Positions 1-7,539 of a DNA stretch of 15,953 bases are shown here, one piece after another; positions within the stretch are counted from its first letter, which is position 1; each line of letters begins with the position of its first letter. The position numbers and the translations under genes were made by a program. The stretch comes from Candidatus Thioglobus vulcanius (GTDB lineage Bacteria > Pseudomonadota > Gammaproteobacteria > PS1 > Pseudothioglobaceae). The notes beneath the pieces are model-generated. The model saw only the letters and a list, made by a program, of their open reading frames with translations. It was not told the DNA's origin and did no database searches. The DNA lies in the NCBI GenBank assembly GCA_910595855.1, contig CAJVCJ010000011.1, positions 1 through 15,953 on the forward strand, in the 5' to 3' direction.

Positions 1-894
1 CCAAACAAATTGGGTGTTCATGTGTTTGAAGATTATGATCTAAACGAAATCTTTGAATTTATTGATTGGGTGCCCTTCTTCCGCACTTGGGAGCTTGCTG
101 GAAAATTTCCAGATATCTTAACCGATAAAGTGGTGGGTGAATCTGCGTCGGCACTGTTTAAAGATGCAAAAGCCATGTTTAAGAAAGTCATGGATGAAAA
201 GTTACTCCAGGCCAATGCAGTGGTTGGTATTTTCCCAGCCAATAGTGTGAATGAAGACATTGAGCTTACTGATGAGAATGGTGAGATGTTAATGACACTC
301 AACCAACTACGTCAACAACTGGATAAAAAAGGCAACACACCTAACTTCTGTTTGAGTGATTTCATCGCCCCTAAAGATGGTGGTGTGCAAGATTATATGG
401 GTGCATTTGCAGTTACCGCTGGTATTAACATTGACCCATTAGTAGCGGCTTATGAAGCCGACCACGATGACTACAACTCCATTATGATTAAAGCTGTGGC
501 CGATCGTTTTGCCGAGGCTTTTGCTGAGATGATGCATTATAAATACCGTACTGAACTCTGGGGTTATAGTGATGAAGACTTTAATAACGACGAATTTATT
601 GAAGAGAAATATCGTGGCATCCGCCCTGCTCCTGGCTACCCTGCTTGCCCTGAACACAGTGAAAAAGAAAAAATATGGGCGCTACTTGATGTAGAAAAAA
701 ACACCGGAATGACGCTGACTAGCTCATACGCCATGTTGCCAACAGCATCCGTTAGTGGTTGGTATTTTGCACACCCTGAATCACGTTATTTTGGTGTGGC
801 AAAGATCAATCAAGAGCAAGTTGAAGATTACGCTAAACGCAAAGGTGTTTCTGTTGAAGATGCAGAAAGACTACTGTCGCCTAATCTAGATTAG
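1..894 (+). CDS. metH: Methionine synthase (B12-dependent), C-terminal reactivation domain, 5'-truncated by window
   Basis: Cobalamin-dependent methionine synthase transfers a methyl group from methyltetrahydrofolate to homocysteine in the cytoplasm. Only the last 297 codons are here; the frame is open from base 1, so the TTG at 10 is not a real start. The fragment matches the AdoMet-binding activation domain, which reductively remethylates oxidised cobalamin. It carries FEDYDL and IDWVPFF near its beginning, the AdoMet-contacting motif RPAPGYPACPEH at 622-657, and the usual ending with YFGVAKI, QVEDYAKRKG and LLSPNLD. The homocysteine, folate and cobalamin domains lie upstream of the window. 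The TAG stop sits inside a 14-nt palindrome. The next gene is convergent, 28 bp away, and I see no intrinsic terminator between them. Identification is firm from family motifs. Confidence 0.96.
   Translation, partial: PNKLGVHVFEDYDLNEIFEFIDWVPFFRTWELAGKFPDILTDKVVGESASALFKDAKAMFKKVMDEKLLQANAVVGIFPANSVNEDIELTDENGEMLMTLNQLRQQLDKKGNTPNFCLSDFIAPKDGGVQDYMGAFAVTAGINIDPLVAAYEADHDDYNSIMIKAVADRFAEAFAEMMHYKYRTELWGYSDEDFNNDEFIEEKYRGIRPAPGYPACPEHSEKEKIWALLDVEKNTGMTLTSSYAMLPTASVSGWYFAHPESRYFGVAKINQEQVEDYAKRKGVSVEDAERLLSPNLD
881..894. repeat. 14-nt perfect palindrome at the metH stop codon
   Basis: CTAATCTAGATTAG reads the same on both strands and ends exactly on the metH TAG stop. It has no loop and is AT-rich with no following T-run, so it is not a convincing intrinsic terminator. 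A protein-binding site or chance are both possible. Confidence 0.4.
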
Positions 895-922
895 ATTTCT
901 AGCGCAAATACTATTTCTAAAA

Positions 923-1156
923 TTAGATTGAGTGAATACATTCAATTAAACGCTCGACTTGACGAGTGCAACAGCCATTGCCACCAGTGGCAAACGTCTG
1001 ATTTCTGACCTTCATAATTGTATTTGCACCACTAGCAATGGCATTAATAACATCTATTTTTTTAACTTCATTACAGACACATAAATTACGCTTAAGATTC
1101 TGCTTAAGAATATCTGGGAGCTTATCTAAAGGGTTTTCTACGATTTTTGGTTTCAT
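923..1156 (-). CDS. Small BFD-like [2Fe-2S]-binding protein with altered cysteine pattern
   Basis: A 77-aa protein resembling the bacterioferritin-associated ferredoxin (BFD/Fer2_BFD) fold: a CxC near the start (C26, C28), a helical middle, then a GGNGCC turn followed by TRQVERLIE. Classical Bfd carries CxC followed about 32 residues later by CxxC. Here C63 is at the expected place for the fourth ligand, but the third-ligand position is N60, and C62 sits next to C63 instead. About 22 residues precede the CxC, whereas E. coli Bfd begins almost at it. It starts at ATG with no clear ribosome binding site, 51 bp after the nusB stop, and is last in a long same-strand run. No bacterioferritin gene is in view, so a role in iron release is only a family-based guess; it could be an electron carrier or iron-sulfur sensor for another partner. 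The family call is probable and the function unknown. Confidence 0.75.
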   Translation of the reverse strand: MKPKIVENPLDKLPDILKQNLKRNLCVCNEVKKIDVINAIASGANTIMKVRNQTFATGGNGCCTRQVERLIECIHSI

Positions 1157-1195
1157 GCTGTTTGTTTATTTTCTATATGGCAACACACAAACAGC
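1157..1195 (-). repeat. Inverted repeat in the nusB to BFD-like gene spacer
   Basis: GCTGTTTGT (1157-1165) and ACAAACAGC (1187-1195) are perfect 9-nt inverted arms around a 21-nt loop. The downstream arm on the transcribed (-) strand abuts the ATG of the BFD-like gene, so a hairpin in the mRNA would occupy the place where its ribosome binding site should be. No T-run follows, so it does not look like a terminator. It may influence translation or protect the 3' end of the upstream message; this is inference. Confidence 0.45.
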
Positions 1196-1207
1196 AAACT
1201 TGAGGTG

Positions 1208-1633
1208 TTAGGCGTTAACTTCAGCACTACGCAAGTCTTTAGCAAGCTGGTCTAATGAAGCATTAATCAGCTTAAAAGCGCCTTCAGCGCCATATAACTT
1301 AGCAACTTCTAACGCTTCATTAATCACAACCTTATAAGGCACTTCAAGACTGTTTTGCAGTTCGTAAACGCCTAAATAAAGCACAGCGTGCTCAACTGAG
1401 CCCAGCTCATCAGTTTCTCTAGAGATGGTTGGTGCAATAAGCTCGTCTAATGCCGTTCTATTTTTTAAGATATTAATAAACAGATTGGAAAAGAATGCCT
1501 TAGAAATTTTGCCTTCTTTTTGATTAAGAAACTGCTGTTCGATTTTAAGCACTTCGCCACCTGAAACCATATATTGGTATAGCGCTTGAACAACACGCTC
1601 GCGTGAACGATGTTTTGGTGTTATAAATGCCAT
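1208..1633 (-). CDS. nusB: Transcription antitermination factor NusB
   Basis: NusB binds boxA RNA together with NusE (S10) and supports antitermination on rRNA operons. The 141-aa length matches the family (E. coli 139). Visible family features are the basic N-terminus with RERVVQALYQY, the central ELGSVEHAVLYLGVYEL and the well-conserved VPYKVVINEALEVAKLYGAE. The C-terminus has FKLINASLDQLAK where E. coli has a KFVNGVLDK-like segment. It follows ribH with a 2-bp gap, and AAGAG lies about 9 nt before the ATG, overlapping the end of ribH. The ribH-nusB pairing is a very common gammaproteobacterial arrangement, so the call rests on both sequence and context. Confidence 0.96.
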   Translation of the reverse strand: MAFITPKHRSRERVVQALYQYMVSGGEVLKIEQQFLNQKEGKISKAFFSNLFINILKNRTALDELIAPTISRETDELGSVEHAVLYLGVYELQNSLEVPYKVVINEALEVAKLYGAEGAFKLINASLDQLAKDLRSAEVNA

Positions 1634-1635
1634 GC

Positions 1636-2139
1636 TTAAAACTCTTGAGAGTCTGCTTGTTTCATCAGATATAGCATTTCAATCATGGCCATAGTAGCCT
1701 CTTCACCCTTGTTACCTTTGTAACCACCAGCTCGACCTATGGTTTGCTCCATATTCGAAGTGGTTAACACACCAAAGGCTGTTGGAATTTCATACTGATA
1801 AGATACATCAGCCACGCCACGTGCACATTCATTACACACAAATTGAAAATGAGGCGTCTCACCATTAATCACAGCACCTAAGGTAACAATGCCATCGTAT
1901 AAATTCTTATCACCGCTCTTTTGTGAAGCTATACGTTTAGCTAATAATGGAATTTCAAACGCACCTGGTGCGTAGAATACATTAACGTTATTTGCATCAA
2001 TACCGTATTTGTTTAGCGTTTCTTGCGCAGAAGCTAATAACTTATCACCAATATCTTGGTAGAAATAGCCAACAATAATAGCAACCTTACTGTCTTTTAA
2101 GAAGTCACTATTTGCATTTTTATCAAATTGAAATTTCAT
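1636..2139 (-). CDS. ribH: 6,7-dimethyl-8-ribityllumazine synthase
   Basis: Lumazine synthase condenses 5-amino-6-ribitylamino-uracil with 3,4-dihydroxy-2-butanone 4-phosphate, the penultimate step of riboflavin synthesis. The 167-aa protein has the family motifs in order: VAIIVGYFYQD near residue 20, the substrate loop PGAFEIPLLA, GAVINGETPHF with the phosphate and substrate-contacting segment, GVLTTSNMEQTIGRAG, and GNKGEEATMAMIEML at the end. A good ribosome binding site (AAAGGA, about 7 nt before the ATG) overlaps the ribB stop codon 9 bp upstream, suggesting translational coupling. Its product feeds RibE, encoded two genes upstream in the same run. Confidence 0.97.
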   Translation of the reverse strand: MKFQFDKNANSDFLKDSKVAIIVGYFYQDIGDKLLASAQETLNKYGIDANNVNVFYAPGAFEIPLLAKRIASQKSGDKNLYDGIVTLGAVINGETPHFQFVCNECARGVADVSYQYEIPTAFGVLTTSNMEQTIGRAGGYKGNKGEEATMAMIEMLYLMKQADSQEF

Positions 2140-2148
2140 TCGAATCCT

Positions 2149-3228
2149 TTATTTGTTTATTTCTACGTATTCACTTACTTCTAAGCCAAAGCCTTTTAAG
2201 CCGTGTAATTTTCTCGGAGAGCCTAGAATTTTCATTTTTTTAACGCCTAAATCCGATAAGATTTGAGCACCTACGCCATAAGTTTTTATATCATCACCAC
2301 TAGCATCAGGCGTACTGCGATCAATATTCTTTAAGATGGAGCCGTCACTTTGCTTTCTAAGTAGTAAGAACACGCCATTATCAGCCTTGGATATATGCTT
2401 TAACGCATCATCCACACTAAAGCTATTAGTCGCTTCTTGCAAAACATCTTTAAAGGTATCTTCCATATGCACACGAACACAAGTATCTTTATCGCCGCTA
2501 ATATCGCCTTTCACTAAAGCTAGATGCGTTTCGTTGTAGATACTATCTAGGAATGAGATAAGTCTAAATGAGCCGTGCTCAGTTTTAAATTCACGCTCAT
2601 TAATACGCTCGACAGTTTTTTCATTTTCAATACGATATGAAATAAGATCTTCAATTGTGCCCCATTTAATATCGTGCTTTTGAGCAAAAATTTCTAAATC
2701 ATCACGACGTGCCATCGAACCATCTTCGTTAAGGATTTCTACAATAACTGAAGCCGGCTCAAAGCCTGATAGGCGCGCCAAATCACAGCCAGCCTCTGTA
2801 TGACCTGCACGAATTAACACACCGCCAGGTTGTGCCATTAATGGGAAAATATGGCCAGGCTGAACAATGTCAGCAGGTGTTGCATTAGGCGCTACAGCAT
2901 CCAATACAGTTTTAGCTCTATCTGCTGCTGAAATACCTGTTGTTACACCTTCTACCGCCTCAATTGATACGGTAAAGTTTGTACCATTGGCATCGTTATT
3001 TTGCGCAACCATTAAAGGTAGGTTAAGCTGCTTACAACGCTCTTGAGTAAGCGTCAAACAGATCAGACCACGGCCATGAGTAGCCATAAAGTTAATATCT
3101 TCTTTGGTACAAGTTGCCGCAGGAATAATTAAGTCACCTTCATTTTCGCGATCTTCATCATCCATAAGAATGATCATTTTTCCTTGCTTATAATCCTCTA
3201 GGATTTCTTCAATTGTTGCTTTCATCAT
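2149..3228 (-). CDS. ribB: 3,4-dihydroxy-2-butanone 4-phosphate synthase with degenerate GTP cyclohydrolase II domain (RibBX type)
   Basis: The N-terminal half (about residues 1-203) is a complete DHBP synthase, which converts ribulose 5-phosphate to the four-carbon riboflavin precursor. It has the acidic DDEDRENEGD at 23-32, HGRGLICL, the NFTVSIEAVEGVTTGISAAD region and RAGHTEAGCDL at 140-150. The C-terminal half (about 208-359) aligns with GTP cyclohydrolase II, including LALVKGDISGD and VRVH. The zinc ligands CX10CxC are gone (VRVHMED at 251-257 runs on with no cysteines) and the catalytic RQEGRG-like segment reads RKQSDGS (291-297). GTP cyclohydrolase II activity is therefore unlikely. 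Fused proteins of this sort are known as RibBX. Two adjacent ATGs are possible starts; AAGAGA precedes the first. It lies 5 bp after ribE. Confidence 0.94.
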   Translation of the reverse strand: MMKATIEEILEDYKQGKMIILMDDEDRENEGDLIIPAATCTKEDINFMATHGRGLICLTLTQERCKQLNLPLMVAQNNDANGTNFTVSIEAVEGVTTGISAADRAKTVLDAVAPNATPADIVQPGHIFPLMAQPGGVLIRAGHTEAGCDLARLSGFEPASVIVEILNEDGSMARRDDLEIFAQKHDIKWGTIEDLISYRIENEKTVERINEREFKTEHGSFRLISFLDSIYNETHLALVKGDISGDKDTCVRVHMEDTFKDVLQEATNSFSVDDALKHISKADNGVFLLLRKQSDGSILKNIDRSTPDASGDDIKTYGVGAQILSDLGVKKMKILGSPRKLHGLKGFGLEVSEYVEINK

Positions 3229-3233
3229 AATGA

Positions 3234-3824
3234 TTATCTCTTTAATAATTGCTCTAAGTGGCGTGCAATAATATCAACCTCGAGATTGACCTTACTGCCT
3301 AATTGTAAATCACCCAAATTTGTTACTGTTAACGTATGAGGGACAATATTAAGATCAAAAGTATTATTAACAATACTATTGACCGTCAAACTGACACCAT
3401 TAATACACACAGAGCCTTTTCTAGCAATGTATTTTACCAAATTATCCGGCGCATTAATCTTAAAACGTGTCGATTCACCTTCCCTAAATCGATCGCTAAC
3501 TTCGGCGATACCATCTACATGACCACTGACTAAATGCCCGTCAATGCCCTGATTAAGTCTGAGAGATTTTTCAAGATTAACCGCTTCACCCTGCTCTAAC
3601 TGAGCAAAAATTGAACAGTCTAAAGTTTCTTGAGAAACGTCTGCTTTAAAAAAATCATCGCCAATTTCAATCGCTGTTAAGCACACCCCGTTTACTGCAA
3701 TGCTATCACCAATAGTCACGCTAGAAAAATCAAAGTCAGCGGCTTGAAAGCTAAATACGGCACCCTTGTCATAGACAACTTTAGTTTTGATATTGCCAAG
3801 CGCTTGGATAATGCCAGTAAACAT
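3234..3824 (-). CDS. ribE: Riboflavin synthase, alpha subunit type
   Basis: Riboflavin synthase dismutates two molecules of 6,7-dimethyl-8-ribityllumazine into riboflavin and the pyrimidine precursor, completing the pathway with RibH. The protein is 196 aa with the expected internal duplication of two lumazine-binding barrels. The first begins MFTGIIQALG and contains SIAVNGVCLTA, and the second contains GHLVSGHVDGIAEV and VCINGVSLTVN. MFTGII at the very N-terminus is nearly invariant and fixes the ATG start. No clear Shine-Dalgarno precedes it. The gene follows yihY with 53 bp between them, a space too small for an FMN riboswitch and in which I see none of its conserved elements. E. coli names this gene ribC or ribE depending on convention. 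Confidence 0.96.
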   Translation of the reverse strand: MFTGIIQALGNIKTKVVYDKGAVFSFQAADFDFSSVTIGDSIAVNGVCLTAIEIGDDFFKADVSQETLDCSIFAQLEQGEAVNLEKSLRLNQGIDGHLVSGHVDGIAEVSDRFREGESTRFKINAPDNLVKYIARKGSVCINGVSLTVNSIVNNTFDLNIVPHTLTVTNLGDLQLGSKVNLEVDIIARHLEQLLKR

Positions 3825-3877
3825 AAATAAAATGAACGATATTAAAGGTTGCTAATTTTACGCTAAATGCAATCGAG

Positions 3878-4657
3878 TTAGATTATGTCTTTATTTTCAA
3901 AACAATAGCAAAAGCTAGCGCCAAGCAAAACAATCAACCAGGCTAGATAAATCCAAATCATCAATAGAAGTAATATTGACAGAGCGCCATAGATTAGCTC
4001 ATACACAGGGAAATATTGCATATAAACAAACATCGTATATTTAATAAGTTCTAGCAAGATTGCTGCAATAACACCTGCTTTAAGTGCGTTTACATATCTT
4101 ACTTTTTCTAACGGCACTGCATAATACAAAATTGAAAAACCAATGCTTGATAAAACCAACGGCGCTATTAGTGGTGCATAATCAATGGCCGGTAGTTGAG
4201 AAAAAATGTCCGAAGCTATAACGTAAGAGCTTAAAAATAACGACGCACCTAGAAATATTGGACCTAAGAATAGCACAAATAAATAAGAAACCAATCCTTG
4301 CATCCAATGACGATGATGAGCATCATGCCAAATTAAATTAATGCGTTTATCGATCTCATAAAGCATCAACATCACTGCAAAAATTAAAAAACCAAAGCTA
4401 ACACCTTTTAGGGATTGTGCTTGATTGATAAACTGCTGAATGTAGCTCTTGGCCACATCATAATTATGTGGCAGAACTTGATTGTACAAAAATTGCTCTA
4501 GATATTGCTGCAACTCATAAAAGTACGGCGATAAAGAGAATACACTTAATCCCAAAGCCAAGCCAGGAACAATTGCAAATAACGCACTAAAAGAAAGTAT
4601 TGAGGCAGAGTCAAAGCCCTGCTGTTCAACAAATCTTTTCAGTACTTTTGCAATCAT
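3878..4657 (-). CDS. yihY: YihY/BrkB-family inner membrane protein
   Basis: A 259-aa polytopic membrane protein of the YihY (BrkB) family, once misassigned as ribonuclease BN. About six hydrophobic spans are visible: around residues 20-45, 88-108, 122-150, 162-182, 193-212 and 220-252. Family landmarks are the N-terminal SASILSFSALFAIVPGLALG and the IDKRINLIWHDAHHRHWMQG stretch after the second span. Also typical is the late PVYELIYGALSILLLLMIWIYL segment, corresponding to the YGA...LIWIY signature. The molecular function of the family is not established. It is somewhat shorter than E. coli YihY (290 aa), mainly at the termini. It starts 4 bp before the ybiT stop, so the two are probably co-transcribed, and no useful ribosome binding site is seen. 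Confidence 0.9.
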   Translation of the reverse strand: MIAKVLKRFVEQQGFDSASILSFSALFAIVPGLALGLSVFSLSPYFYELQQYLEQFLYNQVLPHNYDVAKSYIQQFINQAQSLKGVSFGFLIFAVMLMLYEIDKRINLIWHDAHHRHWMQGLVSYLFVLFLGPIFLGASLFLSSYVIASDIFSQLPAIDYAPLIAPLVLSSIGFSILYYAVPLEKVRYVNALKAGVIAAILLELIKYTMFVYMQYFPVYELIYGALSILLLLMIWIYLAWLIVLLGASFCYCFENKDII

Positions 4658-4661
4658 AGGC

Positions 4662-6251
4662 TTATTTTTTTTGTGATTTTAAGTAATCCTCATAGTTACC
4701 AGAATAGTAATGCATGCCATCTTCTTTTAACTCTACAACCTTAGTAGATAATGAAGAAACAAACTCTCTATCGTGACTCACAAATATAAGTGTACCCTCA
4801 TAATTATCAAGTGCAAGGTTAAGCGCTTCGATCGATTCCATGTCCAAGTGGTTAGTCGGCTCATCCATCACCAATACATTAGGCTCTTGTAACATTAACT
4901 TACCGAACAACATTCTGCCCTTTTCACCACCTGATAATGACTTAACACTTTTGATAATATCATCTTTACCAAATAGCATTTTTCCTAAAACACCGCGCAT
5001 ATCTTGCACGTCTTGCTTAGGTTGTTTATATTGCATCATCCAATCAAGAACGGTCATATCTTCTGCAAAATCAGCACTGTGATCTTGAGCGTAATAACCA
5101 ATATTAATGTTTTCACTCCACTTAACTTTACCCTTATCTGCCTCAAGCTCACCCACTAAGGTACGCAGTAAAGTAGTTTTACCAACACCATTTTGCCCAA
5201 TGACAGCAACACGTTCTCCAACTTCAAACAAAAACTCGATATTTTTTAATACTTTTAGATCGCCAAAGCTTTTATTAAGCCCTGCCACTTCTAAAACATT
5301 TCTATGCAATCTGTGCCCTTGATTAAAGATAATATAAGGACTAACTCTTGAAGAAGGTCTAATATCATCAAGTTCGATTTTTTCAAGCTGCTTTTGACGT
5401 GAAGTTGCCTGTTTAGCCTTTGATGCATTTGAAGAGAAACGAGAAACAAAATGCTTAAGCTCTTTAATCTTAGCTTCTTTCTTAGCATTATCAACATGCA
5501 TTTTTTCTTGAATAGCTGTTGAAGCAATCATGAATTGATCATAATTACCTGGGAATGTGTTTAGTGCACCATAATCAAGATCAGACATATGCGTACAAAC
5601 GCCGTTTAAAAAGTGTCTATCATGCGAGATAATGACCATAGTAGCTTTACGATCGTTAAGTACATTAACTAACCAGCTAATAGAATTGATATCTAGGTTG
5701 TTTGTTGGCTCGTCTAATAATAAAATTTCAGGATTTGAAAACAATGCTTGAGCAAGTAAGATGCGTAATTTCCAACCTGGAGCGATTTCGCTCATTAGGC
5801 CGTAATGCTGATCTTCAGGAATATCCAAGCCTAATAATAACTCACTGGCAGACGACTCTGCCATATAACCATCCATTTCAGCAAACTCCATTTCCAGTTC
5901 ACCAACCTTAATACCATCTTCATCGCTCATTTCTGGCAATGCGTAAATACGGTCTCTTTCTTTTTTAACTTTCCAAAGTTTCTCATGGCCCATGATCACT
6001 GTATCAACAACACGAAACTCTTCAAAGGCAAACTGATCCTGACGCAAAATACCTAAGCGCTCGCCATTACTAACACTTACCGTACCATTAGAAGGCTTCA
6101 ACTCTCCAGTTAAGATCTTCATGAAGGTTGATTTTCCACAACCATTTGCACCAATTAAACCATAGCGGTTACCACCCTGAAATTTAATTGAAATATTTTC
6201 AAACAGGGGTTTTTCACCAAATTGCATGGTGATATTAGCAGTAGAAATCAT
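4662..6251 (-). CDS. ybiT: ABC-F family ATPase, YbiT type
   Basis: Soluble ABC-F protein with two ATPase cassettes and no membrane segments; the family acts on the ribosome to relieve stalled or inhibited translation. From the chosen ATG it is 529 aa, matching E. coli YbiT (530). Its N-terminus MISTANITMQFGEKPLFENI aligns with the YbiT N-terminus. Cassette 1 has Walker A GANGCGKST (34-42), the YbiT-like degenerate signature SEIAPGWKLRILLAQAL and Walker B LLLDEPTNNLD. A basic linker with FVSRFSSNASKAKQATSRQKQ follows. Cassette 2 has GQNGVGKTT, a canonical LSGGEKGRMLFGKLM and VMDEPTNHLD. A TTG 27 bp further upstream (6278) is in frame but lengthens the protein beyond family size. It is the first gene of the (-) strand run and divergent from ftsW. 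Confidence 0.94.
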   Translation of the reverse strand: MISTANITMQFGEKPLFENISIKFQGGNRYGLIGANGCGKSTFMKILTGELKPSNGTVSVSNGERLGILRQDQFAFEEFRVVDTVIMGHEKLWKVKKERDRIYALPEMSDEDGIKVGELEMEFAEMDGYMAESSASELLLGLDIPEDQHYGLMSEIAPGWKLRILLAQALFSNPEILLLDEPTNNLDINSISWLVNVLNDRKATMVIISHDRHFLNGVCTHMSDLDYGALNTFPGNYDQFMIASTAIQEKMHVDNAKKEAKIKELKHFVSRFSSNASKAKQATSRQKQLEKIELDDIRPSSRVSPYIIFNQGHRLHRNVLEVAGLNKSFGDLKVLKNIEFLFEVGERVAVIGQNGVGKTTLLRTLVGELEADKGKVKWSENINIGYYAQDHSADFAEDMTVLDWMMQYKQPKQDVQDMRGVLGKMLFGKDDIIKSVKSLSGGEKGRMLFGKLMLQEPNVLVMDEPTNHLDMESIEALNLALDNYEGTLIFVSHDREFVSSLSTKVVELKEDGMHYYSGNYEDYLKSQKK

Positions 6252-6307
6252 GAGTTGAGGATGTTTTTTGAAAAACAACTATTATCCCATAATAACAATG
6301 AATATCT

Positions 6308-6336
6308 AATATAAATATCACATTGATTAGGAACAA
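6308..6336 (-). promoter_or_regulatory. Possible sigma-70 promoter for the ybiT-led gene run
   Basis: On the (-) strand TTGTTC (6336-6331) and TATATT (6313-6308) are separated by 17 bp, placing a start site near 6301 and a leader of about 50 nt before the ybiT ATG. The -10 matches 5 of 6 consensus bases, the -35 only 3 of 6. On the other strand, TATAAA at 6354-6359 is a candidate -10 for ftsW without a good -35. An inverted repeat, GATTAG (6325-6330) and CTAATC (6340-6345), overlaps this region. AT-rich DNA makes chance matches common. Confidence 0.3.
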
Positions 6337-6393
6337 TCGCTAATCTGTTGGCGTATAAAATAGCAGTTAAATTACATCAAAAACTCTTTCAAA

Positions 6394-7539
6394 ATGTTTG
6401 AAAAAACTGGATTATTGCCTGACAAAAACCTGACTATTGCCATATTGCTGTTGCTAATTTTCGGATGGATTATGTCTTTTTCAGCCTCGTTAGGGCATTT
6501 TGGTCATTATGGTTTTTTCTTAAGGCAAACTATCTATATTTCTCTAGGGCTAATGCTAGCCTTTACTTGCTTAAAAATTCCGCTGTATTTTTACAAGAAA
6601 TATGCCAAATATTTCTTCATATTTACTTTGGTTTGTTTAGCATTAGTATTTTTACCCGAGCCAATTGGTAGAACTGTTAACGGCTCAACGCGCTGGATTA
6701 ATTTTGTTGTTTTTAAATTTCAACCATCTGAAATGATGAAAATTGCCATGATTTTATATATGGCTGATTTTCTTGTCCGCCATGAAAAAGACGTTAAAAA
6801 ACCCTGGATGGGCTTAATTAAAACACTTATTATCATTGGCTTAGCTGATGTACTACTGCTATTAGAAATGGATTTGGGCGCTACCATCATCATTTCGTTA
6901 ACAGCGCTTATTATGCTTTTTGCTGCTGGTGTTTATCTTATGCAACTCACCCTTGTTGGTAGTAGCTTGATCAGTATGGTTGGAATTTGGCTTTATATTG
7001 ATGGCTTAAATGGCGGTGTTCGATGGGCTAGAATGACTGAATTCTGGCAAATTGAACTATGGTCTAATAATAGTGAAAAAGTCTACCAAACTAAGCAAGC
7101 ACTCATTGGTATTGCTAGAGGAGATTGGACTGGTGTTGGACTAGGTAATGGCATCCAAAAATATAACAAACTTCCAGAGCCTCATACGGATATGATTTTT
7201 TCAGTAATTGGCGAAGAGATTGGCATTATTGGCATGCTATTTGTGATCTTTACCTTTGGATTTATTATGCTTAAGGGTTTTAAAATTGCCAAAGATGCCT
7301 TAAAAAATAGACGTAAATATAGTTCATATGTAGGCTTTGGTATTTGCACCTGGCTATCTTTACAGTTTAGTGTTAATATTGCTATGAATCTTGGCCTAAT
7401 TCCACCCAAGGGCTTTCCATTACCATTGGTTAGTTATGGTGGCTCAAGCATGATTTTTGTATTGATAGCATTGGGAATTTTACTAAGAATTGATATGGAA
7501 AATCGCTGTAAATATTCCAAACAAAAAAAATATGTCTAA
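6394..7539 (+). CDS. ftsW: SEDS peptidoglycan glycosyltransferase FtsW
   Basis: FtsW polymerises lipid II into glycan strands at the division septum, working with the class B transpeptidase FtsI. The 381-aa protein is almost entirely hydrophobic, with roughly ten membrane spans. Family motifs include NGSTRWI (97-102), KFQPSE (108-113), LLLEMDLGATIII and LPEPHTDMIFSVIGEE. D266 in that last motif corresponds to the conserved SEDS catalytic aspartate. Near the C-terminus is GLIPPKGFPLPLVSYGGSSM. The LGNGIQKYNKLPEPHTD region and the position directly before murG favour FtsW over its paralogue RodA. The N-terminal cytoplasmic tail is short compared with E. coli FtsW (414 aa). There is no clear ribosome binding site before the ATG. 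Neighbouring dcw genes (murD, murC, ftsI) are absent from the window. Confidence 0.93.
   Translation: MFEKTGLLPDKNLTIAILLLLIFGWIMSFSASLGHFGHYGFFLRQTIYISLGLMLAFTCLKIPLYFYKKYAKYFFIFTLVCLALVFLPEPIGRTVNGSTRWINFVVFKFQPSEMMKIAMILYMADFLVRHEKDVKKPWMGLIKTLIIIGLADVLLLLEMDLGATIIISLTALIMLFAAGVYLMQLTLVGSSLISMVGIWLYIDGLNGGVRWARMTEFWQIELWSNNSEKVYQTKQALIGIARGDWTGVGLGNGIQKYNKLPEPHTDMIFSVIGEEIGIIGMLFVIFTFGFIMLKGFKIAKDALKNRRKYSSYVGFGICTWLSLQFSVNIAMNLGLIPPKGFPLPLVSYGGSSMIFVLIALGILLRIDMENRCKYSKQKKYV

Noticed and set aside
3825..3877. Possible FMN riboswitch before ribE
   Set aside because: Only 53 AT-rich bases separate ribE from yihY, too short for an RFN element, and no conserved RFN stem sequence is visible.
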